From: Mesodorylaimus sp. YZB2_4
Taxonomy: Eukaryota; Nematoda; Enoplea; Dorylaimida; Dorylaimidae
Length of the DNA stretch: 64,000 nt
NCBI GenBank assembly: GCA_030248295.1
Contig: JASANH010000972.1
Location: forward strand, 48,078 to 112,077
Direction of reading: 5' to 3'
Position numbers and translations under genes: made by a program. This document shows, piece by piece, positions 56,914-64,000 of this stretch. The notes beneath the pieces are model-generated. The model did not search any database. It saw only the letters and a list, made by a program, of their open reading frames with translations, and had not been told where the DNA came from. Each line of letters opens with the position of its first letter. Position 1 is the first letter of the stretch.

Positions 56914-59595
56914 TTATATGCCAAAAGGCACCAACTGTCAAACTGTCATATATAACATAACTATATATTTATGTATATATATATATATATCACTGTCTAT
57001 ACATTCATATATACAGCGGTAAAAAGTCATATATTTTATAGCTTTCCGAGTGCATACAAAAACTAGCTCTGACGGAGCAAATAATATATTATCGAACAAA
57101 GAGCCAGTGAGCTTACCATGAAAATCTCTCGAAGCCATAAATGGGCATACTTTTGTGAAACACCACTCGCCGCTGCAACTACCACAAATCTTCTCCTGCT
57201 CATGTACGTTAAAATGGGGTATTTTCATATAGTTACATTTCTTACAATTTATTGCATCGACGTATAAATCTGCGCATAGGGAAAAAGTTGTTTAAAGCAA
57301 TTCTCACAAAATACCGCTCATGATAGCATAGGATAGCTGCCAACGAATCTGGGCATGCAAACCTGGCCTCAAAAAAAGGATCCACACAGTAGCATGGGGG
57401 CCCGCTGCATAAAACTGAGCCAACTCTAACTCATTCGAATGCGTATTGATTTGTTGTGGTGTCTGCTAGAAGCCCCAAAAATGACGTGGTGAAGTTATCA
57501 GTCGACGTTCTTGATGTCGTCCGAGGGGTCCGTTCGTGAGTATTGAGCATGAGCCCGCCAAAACGCGGTGTGAATATCCAAAAGAATAATTCGAGAAACG
57601 TCCAAAAGAAGAAAGCGGACACTGTGGAGAACGACAAGCCAGCCCAGCATCGATTGTCGGAGACGCAAAAGATTGTCATCACTCATTTTGTCGAGGAGCA
57701 GAAAGTAACACTGTTCAGTAAGTTTTCCAAGGCCAAAGGAATCATCGTCGATAGCAAGAGGAATGCGTGGAAAGAGATCATCATCATTTGCAGAGACAAA
57801 TATAAATTTGATGCTGGTGAGTTTCACTTGCTAGTGCTAAATTACATTTTCATCTTTTCTGAAGTTGTTAGAGAGGGAAGTGCGTGAAGTGTCAATGTTA
57901 GTAGGGTATTGTGGGAGAGAAAAAGATCGCAGCTAGAGAGACAGTGTAAAGTGAAAAGTACAAGCAGTGGATAGAGATATTATGGGTAGCATACTGTACA
58001 GAATAGGGATGGGGCAGTTCTTGATTAAGTGGTTTGCAACATGAGTATTTTCCAACTAGTTGGACCAGGAAAAGAGCTTGAACATATGCGGAAAGTTGTG
58101 TGGGGTAACACGAAGGCAGAGCTGAGCAAGTCGCGTGATCAGTGCCACCGAACGGATTTACAAGGACACAGCTTCACGCCGTTCGAACAAATCGTCTTGG
58201 AAATTTTGGGTCAAGATTCTGTCATGGTGAATGGGATGGGTGGTCGAACAGTGGAACAGCGAAGGAGATTGTGATCCTGGTTCACAAATGTGAGACGCGT
58301 GCCACAAACGCATCGTGTAAAAGAGTGTGTGCAAAGCATATTTTCAGAGGAGCAACGGCGTCGCGCTCGTTTTTGACCGCCAGTAGTTCTGCACCATCAT
58401 GGCATGGCCCGCAACCATCTCCTGCTGCCCAGTTCTCGCGCGCATTTTCTAGCACCTCCCAATTCCGATCCATACCGTACCGATCTCGAACTCACAGTCA
58501 GTCCTCGTCACCACACTGCTTTCCATGTCCACGCCGATCCCGATCTCGACCTCGCAGTCGATCCTCGTCACCACGCTCCATCTCTCCTTGCTGCTTCACC
58601 TCCTCTCCATGTCGATCCCCAGCTTATCGTGCGGATACTGCAAACTCGGTAAAAAATATGCTTATCCATCTGCCTTATGCCTATGAAATGACATTGCATC
58701 CTTGTACAAGCCCCTTATTTCTTTCCAGCTACATCGCCGATTACTCGACATGGTCTCTTTGCGCAGTTAGGAACATCGATGAGGAAAAACGAAAACAGGC
58801 CGTGTTGAACACGAACCTCATGTTTTTGTAGAAGAAGAACCTCATCTCGGAAAACACGAAGTTAGAGGTAGAAATCAATGCATAGCGTTGAAACGCTGAT
58901 CGTGAGTGATTATTGGTGTTACAGGACAGGCGGATAGTGAAAGCTGACAAACTGACCATGTTCATGGAATACTGACTTTAAACTGACTGCTTACTGCTAA
59001 CTGATACTGACTGACGCTGGCTGATTTCATCGCTTTAAGGTGCCAATAGATCCAAAACTCTGATCATACCGACGAAATACATATATGCAAACTAGTATTA
59101 TTCATCAAAGAGACAAGACCATTTAAAAAAGACAGCCATCGGGCGTATCTGGCAGGTTGATCAACACCATAAGAACTCTTTCGGAGACGCTTACTTACTT
59201 GAGCGGCAAGTTCAAAAACTTGTCGTAATGAGATCAAAACCCTGGCGTAAAAATGCACGCTCGCTAAAGCTCCTTTCAGGTTTCATGAAATCTACGCTCG
59301 ATTTACGCCAGCTCACGCCATCTTTTCAGTTTCGCGCCAGTTCCTACGGTGCTCATGTCATACGCAGTTATATGCTATAACACACGAAAACGAGTTGGCG
59401 TAAATTCGAGTTGACTTGGCGTGAGTTTTATGCAACGGCCCCCAGGTCTTGATGCATTTCTATGGGGACCCTGCTGGGGATCAATGTCTATAGGAGCTGG
59501 CTGAACACAAATGTGGCGCCTGGCTTTGCAGCTTGCTTACCTTGCAGGGTAACAATAAGGCTCAGAGCGAATGTTAGAATCGGTGGCATCTTCAT
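55080..59595 (-). CDS. Secreted Ly6-like cysteine-rich protein C, three exons
   Basis: Exons (minus strand) are 59595-59541, 57269-57117 and 55432-55080. Introns are GT..AG and phase 1; the product is about 186 residues. Exon 1 is a signal peptide (MKMPPILTFALSLIVTLQ), homologous to exon 1 of gene B. Exon 2 carries AINCKKCNYM, EKICGSCSGEWCFTKVC. Exon 3 carries KGCSRGG, ACKWEDGDDGKCVVCGCNSNNCNGE, an acidic, Pro/Lys-rich spacer and a hydrophobic tail (LPIGFISLCGMSALPN) nearly matching gene B. The acceptor CTATTTTTCAG lies 16 bases before the ATG. Intron 1 contains a Myb-like gene on the other strand. The sequence suggests a GPI-anchored three-finger protein; the ligand is unknown. Confidence 0.85.
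56816..56912 (+). repeat. (TA)n-rich microsatellite
   Basis: ATACATATATATA-type units pass into a pure TA run. A shorter TA run follows near 56971-56990. It lies in intron 2 of Ly6-like gene C. Confidence 0.95.
57549..58274 (+). CDS. Myb/SANT-like DNA-binding protein, nested in an intron
   Basis: Exon 1 (57549-57816) encodes a basic N-terminus and a Myb/SANT-like start: LSETQKIVITHFVEEQ, TLFSKFSKAKG and RNAWKEIIIICRD. The intron 57817-58068 (GT..CAG) joins in frame to exon 2, with MRKVVWGNTKAELSKSRDQC and FTPFEQIVLEILG. The order (early helices, an x-AW-x-EI helix, a K-x-x-W-x-N-x-K helix, and a TPxE-x-x-x-LEILG tail) matches the Myb/SANT-like domain of zeste-type and Harbinger-associated proteins. 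Its length of about 157 residues suggests a stand-alone DNA-binding factor. A downstream frame (58300-58700) rich in Ser/Arg repeats (SRSRPRSRSSSPRS) might be a further exon. The gene lies inside intron 1 of Ly6-like gene C on the opposite strand. Confidence 0.65.
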
Positions 59596-59611
59596 GTTTG
59601 AAAAAGGTTGA

Positions 59612-62460
59612 CTGAAAAATAGGTTGTGAGCCTTTTTATTAACCCTACCAATTAAGTTAGTTAAAAAAAACTGAGCTTGGCCATGTTCAATGTAGGCTTC
59701 AGATTAGTCGAAAACCAGGCCTGACACTAATAGCCCAATTTGACCCAGAAACCTGGCTCTACCCAGACACGTTTTTGAAATGTCGGAATGAATCTTGAAT
59801 GGGTCGGGTTTGGGCCGGGCCAAGTTTTGAGAATGAACGGCCCATGCTAGGTCAGGAAGTCATGCCTGTCAATAACGCTAAATTGTAATTGTCGGTCCTT
59901 ATTTGCCATTTATATCAACATGCATTGACTAGTCTGCGACAAACTCTGAATTCGATTACCAAGGGGCCATAAAAATACGAATGATGTGGTACATATGTAG
60001 TGAATGTCTAATGACATCGCATGAGCAGATTGCCCTCCCTCTAGAGTTGATTTTTTCGTAGCGCTGTAAAGGACATAGATTTTGCGCATAATCGACTTGC
60101 CGAGTTTATCAAAGCGATGCCAAATCCTGCGTTTTCGCAACTGGATAATTCCTTTTCTCACGCCGCCTCCCTCTTCTTCCCCATCGTACAAAGTCGTTTT
60201 CTGGCTGACCCCCTCCCTTGCATCATATTCCTCTTGGATATCGGCCATAACTCACTGATCTTTTCAACTCATTGATCAACTTGATCGGCGTGTTCGCAAA
60301 TGAGTTAGGAATCGAATGCTTGTCGTGAACAGTTTCTTTCACCTATCCCGATATAACGTTACTGGGCTCCGTAAACGGGGGTCCCCTCGAAGCTGACGAC
60401 TTTCAGACCTCCTGCTCCTTTATGCTAACTTGGAGACGGGGTGACTGATTTAAAAAATGCGCAACGTGCCCCCCCCCCCCCGCCCCATTGTTTATACTTA
60501 TTGTTAATTTTACACTTGATATCTATACATAAATGCATGAAACTGCGGCCAACTGCAAGAAATTTTCAGAAAAAATTTAATGAAAATCTTGCAAGATACC
60601 TTGTTAAATCAAGCATTCATTTTCGGATAAAGCATGAAAAATGCATTGACTGTTTAGGATTGACTTTGTTGAACTATCTCGATCAAATTTGGTCTTTCTC
60701 ACATCTGACCTGCTTGACACGTGGAAATTACGCAGAATAAAAACCTGGGAATTCAAGGTTAGACGAGCTAAGACATTCATGTTCGGATAGAGCATGAAAA
60801 AGGCATTGACTGTTTTTCCCCGGTTGTAATTCGACTTCTTATTGTGATAACCTGAATAGAATTTTCTGACGTGCTCAAAAATTTCGAAGTGCATTCGTGG
60901 ACGCCTGACAAAGACCCACGTACTACAAACGGTTAGTGTCCATGTCCTGCTCTGGATCTGAAATTTGACCCTAACCCAAAGCACACCCTGCCGTCCTAGC
61001 CCAGACCCTCGAGCGTCACACCCAGGCCCCGTCATTAGAAAAATTGGACCTAAATGCAACCCAGCTGTGGGACCACATATCTTCAGTTTAAAGAATTAAA
61101 AAGCCAAATTTCAAAAACCTGAACAAACAAGTTTTATTCTGTTCACCATTAGAATTAATCACTAAAAATATCAGCGGACGCAGCAATTTGCGGGTTCTTT
61201 TAAAAACTGGGTTTATCTAGGTTAGGCTTTTCGACCCAACCCAGCCCGGGAATTTACTAGTCTACCAAACCCAAACCCACAACTGTGGACAGCCAGCATC
61301 GACCGATCCGCCGATCCGGCCGACCTGATCCGCCAATCCTGGGGGGTGGATCAGTTCCTAATTCAATCCGACTGCTGGGTCGGCAACTAAAATTCTTCGC
61401 GCTTTATCTGCTAGAGATTGATACAGTGTTGCATGCGGTACTATCATGAGAAAGTCCTCTCATCAGAAGTCTCTCAAATGAGCATTTAATCCAACTTTAG
61501 ACGTTTATTAGCTTCCCCGTTTTTTTGGAGAGGTTTTTTGATACAGCGAAGAAACAGGGCAGGTTGGTGAGAGTTCAGTCCAGAAGACGTCATTCCCCTA
61601 CTCGTATCTTGTATTTTATGAAGCGGATCGGCCGGATCGGATCGGGATCAGGATCCAGGTTTAGGGTCAGATCGGTCGGTGCTTGCGTACATAGCACTCA
61701 ACTCAACCCAAAACCCACTGAAGTCTGGGTGGTTTGGGACAAATGCAGGACCTGGTTACCGTTGCTATCAGCGGCTTGCAGTCTGTAGAGGCACCAGCAT
61801 GCCCTTGGAATATCCAGTGCACAAACGACGTCGAATTTGGCTTGACCCCTACCCCCTTTACCCCTGTCGTACGTACAAGACCGTTTTTTTAAGTGACTTC
61901 CCTACCCCCTGGCGTACGACGTCGTATTTGTGCGGCCCCTTTGTACAAAGTACGGGGCATTAGGTGACTGGAGTCGCACTTGTACTCGGTAGGGTATCTG
62001 TTCTCTACTTAAGTCCGAACTAGGTATCGACACTCAGACAGCGCCTTGATCGCACTACAGCTCGTCGAGTAAGCGCTCACCCCGATGCGATTCGCATTAT
62101 AGCCAAGTATCGAGGGCGATCATCAATGCTTACGGGTATGGCATGCTGTAAAAAGCAGTGCGACTCCTCTGAGGACTGCTGTAATAATGCAAAGTCTGAG
62201 CTGTCTTCGCTGCGTCTCGTCCATACCGAGTAGCACAGCACGGGTCGGCACCCTTGCCCTTATACTCAATATGTACTCAGTATCACGCAGATAACGAGGT
62301 ATTGCAGCGTTTCTTCTCCCTTTCGAACTCTTCTGCTAGAGCCTAATAATTACAGTCTGATGAGCACAGGTCCGCCACTTTTGGGTTACCTATGTACTGT
62401 ATAGCCAGTAATTTGTGGATTGGCCAGACTCAGCTTGTTCTAGAAATCAGCTGCGTTTGC
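59612..62460. other. Repeat-rich stretch without a supported gene
   Basis: GGGTCGGGT/CCCAACCC-type words are scattered at 59715-59850 and 61200-61290. GATCGG/CCGATC clusters lie at 61295-61345 and 61622-61680. A C13 run lies at 60469-60481. No gene is supported. Confidence 0.5.
60614..60815 (+). repeat. Direct repeat of about 45 bp, 150 bp apart
   Basis: CATTCATKTTCGGATARAGCATGAAAAAKGCATTGACTG occurs near 60614-60655 and again near 60774-60812. Confidence 0.85.
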
Positions 62461-62464
62461 AGCG

Positions 62465-62826
62465 CGGTTCGGCATTTGTGTCCATATTAGTCAGCAGCGA
62501 GCGGCAGGACTCACCCTGGGTTCGATCCCCAGTGATGGAGGTCGGCTTGTAAGCCGTAATTTTCTTGCTGACCCTGCACGTCAGTCCTCATCCGGTACCG
62601 CCGAGGTGCTCCGAGTGGAGAGACGAAAGCCACACGAGTAGACAGTCTTGGCTGTCGAACACCGACAGGGTTCAAAGCTTGCCCCACCGACAGGGTTCAA
62701 AGCTTGCCCGCAATTATCCGAGGAAGTCGTCGTCCAGTCCAGGATGCCCTTGTGTGGAGGTGCCCCGTGAAGACACGCTGAAGGAAGCTTCTGTGTGTGC
62801 TGGTGCCCGCACAGCCCTGTTATAAA
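62465..62826 (+). mobile_element. tRNA-type SINE, family 1, copy 2
   Basis: A near-perfect pol III box B (GGGTTCGATCCCC, 62518-62530) is followed by the body blocks GAGGTGCTCCGAGTGGAGAG, ACCGACAGGG, CCAGGATGCCCTTG and GGAGGTGCC shared with 6708-7070. This copy has a tandem duplication of 25 bases (62661-62685 and 62686-62710). It ends in a short A-rich tail. Confidence 0.85.
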
Positions 62827-63069
62827 AAGTTTGACTGTCGGCCGCTACAGGCAAAAAGGGCTTTCACCCCAAAAAATTTTTTAAGGAAAAAAGTTAAAGT
62901 TTGATAAAAAAAATGTGCTCTATCATACAGAGTTACTTCTTTTGCTTTTATACTGCTTATTCGATTTTTAACAAGTGCAATTAAAAAATTCACGAGTCGT
63001 CTTTCAGAAAAAATCGCGTAGAGTCAAGCTGTGAAACCATCAGTACATTTCACCTCAACTAGACACTGG

Positions 63070-63172
63070 ATCAGGTCGGGTTCAACCCGACGGGTCGGCT
63101 CAACCCGACCTGACCCGACCCGAAAGTCCCTGACCCGAAATTTCGGGTCAGTCGGGTCGGGTTGACCCGAAT
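63070..63172. repeat. GGGTCGGG / CCCGACCC array
   Basis: Alternating GGTCGGGT and ACCCGACC words, with inverted pairing, resemble the subterminal arrays of the hAT element at 42821-43555. No matching terminal repeat or target duplication is evident, so this may be a remnant of the same family. Confidence 0.7.
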
Positions 63173-64000
63173 TCGGTATAAGTAATTGAAGTTCCTCGCG
63201 ATAAAAACCATTCACAAATGCTCAGAACGTGGTGGCGTTGATGTAAAGGTGACTGTGAGAAAACATGAGATGGAGACATCTAACGCACGCGAATCTTCAT
63301 CTTTTGTTATTCCCTAGTTATCCTTAGTAAATGCTATAACGTTCCTTCATATTTCCCACAATAGTAGTCAAATAATTTTTTAAAAACCTTAGATCTAAAA
63401 GCGACTAGGGTCTGTCCACTGGAGACAAGATTTAACCAATCCGAATAATAGGCGTGAAAAATAGAGACAACTCTTTCATAACTTCCGGAGTCTGAGACAG
63501 CTTATCCTTGGTTAAACAAAGAAATACCTAAATATATATGAGCCCCAGGCTAGAGTTGCATCTAGTCTTCACAAAAGATAATGCTTACAAAGTCATATTG
63601 TGCTGGACACCAGCTCCTGTCAGAACCTCCACTTCTGATGGAGAGATGTGAGGGACTTTCGAACACAGCAAACTGTTTTGCAATGCTAACATGGATGGTA
63701 GTCAAGGGGGCTATTATTGGTACATATTTGGTGTTTGAGTACAGACTATACTGCTCTTGCAGCCAGGTATACCAAGGAAGATTGTCATATTCAGGAATCA
63801 AATTTTCAGGAATAGCTACCCCTACGACCTGCTAAAAGTTATCAACTCCTTCTTATGTTAGAGTATGGCTAGTCCCACTCATTCATCAGAGTTAAAAAGA
63901 ATGTTTATGAGCACTCTCACATACGGACCCTTCCCTTTGCAGAAATTTCACTTCCAAAATTTCTGTATTTTTGACCTGTTTGACCCGATCTTTCAAAATA
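63173..64000. other. Window end, no recognised gene
   Basis: No domain, signal peptide or splice-consistent exon was found. Confidence 0.5.

Noticed and set aside
58142..58831. SR-type splicing factor suggested by the Ser/Arg-rich frame
   Set aside because: There is no RNA-binding domain, and the repeats come from a short tandem DNA repeat; at most it is a further exon of the Myb-like gene.
60441..61059. Open frames over the direct repeat at 60.6-60.8 kb
   Set aside because: They run through repeated sequence and a C13 run and show no protein features.

Overview
The window is invertebrate animal DNA, most likely from a nematode or a close relative. Genes are spliced, with GT..AG introns. 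At least eight predicted start codons lie 4-21 bases after a pyrimidine-rich AG splice acceptor, which is the pattern expected of spliced-leader trans-splicing. The gene families also fit: a nematode-style FkbM-type methyltransferase, a degenerin/ENaC channel and Ly6/uPAR-like secreted proteins. A tardigrade or another spliced-leader-using phylum cannot be excluded from sequence alone.

Layout. 1-12 kb: a three-exon Ly6-like gene (+), two small secreted cysteine-rich paralogues (+), a broken inverted third copy of them (-) and a secreted single-Ig-domain protein (-). Around these lie a 5S rRNA fragment, two terminal-inverted-repeat elements and a tRNA-type SINE. 12-24 kb: a tentative secreted cysteine-rich gene (-), SINE-like repeats, a vWA-like gene with a frame break (+), and a complete DEG/ENaC gene (-) next to a truncated segmental duplicate of its 5' part. 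24-36 kb: almost free of convincing genes and filled with inverted-repeat elements and degraded transposase-like fragments. 36.7 kb: an intact FkbM-type methyltransferase (+). 40-41 kb: tentative exons and a small PHD-like zinc-finger gene.

42-60 kb: two paralogous Ly6-like genes (-), each with three exons, phase-1 introns and a long first intron. Intron 1 of the first holds a hAT-type element with an 8-base target duplication and a 1.3 kb foldback element. Intron 1 of the second holds a Myb/SANT-like gene on the opposite strand. Between the two genes are a gag-like remnant with two CCHC knuckles and a frameshifted non-LTR reverse transcriptase flanked by near-identical inverted repeats of about 138 bp. 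60-64 kb: repeats only.

The genes do not form a pathway. The theme is a cluster of small secreted or GPI-anchored cysteine-rich proteins that duplicate and decay within a transposon-rich background.
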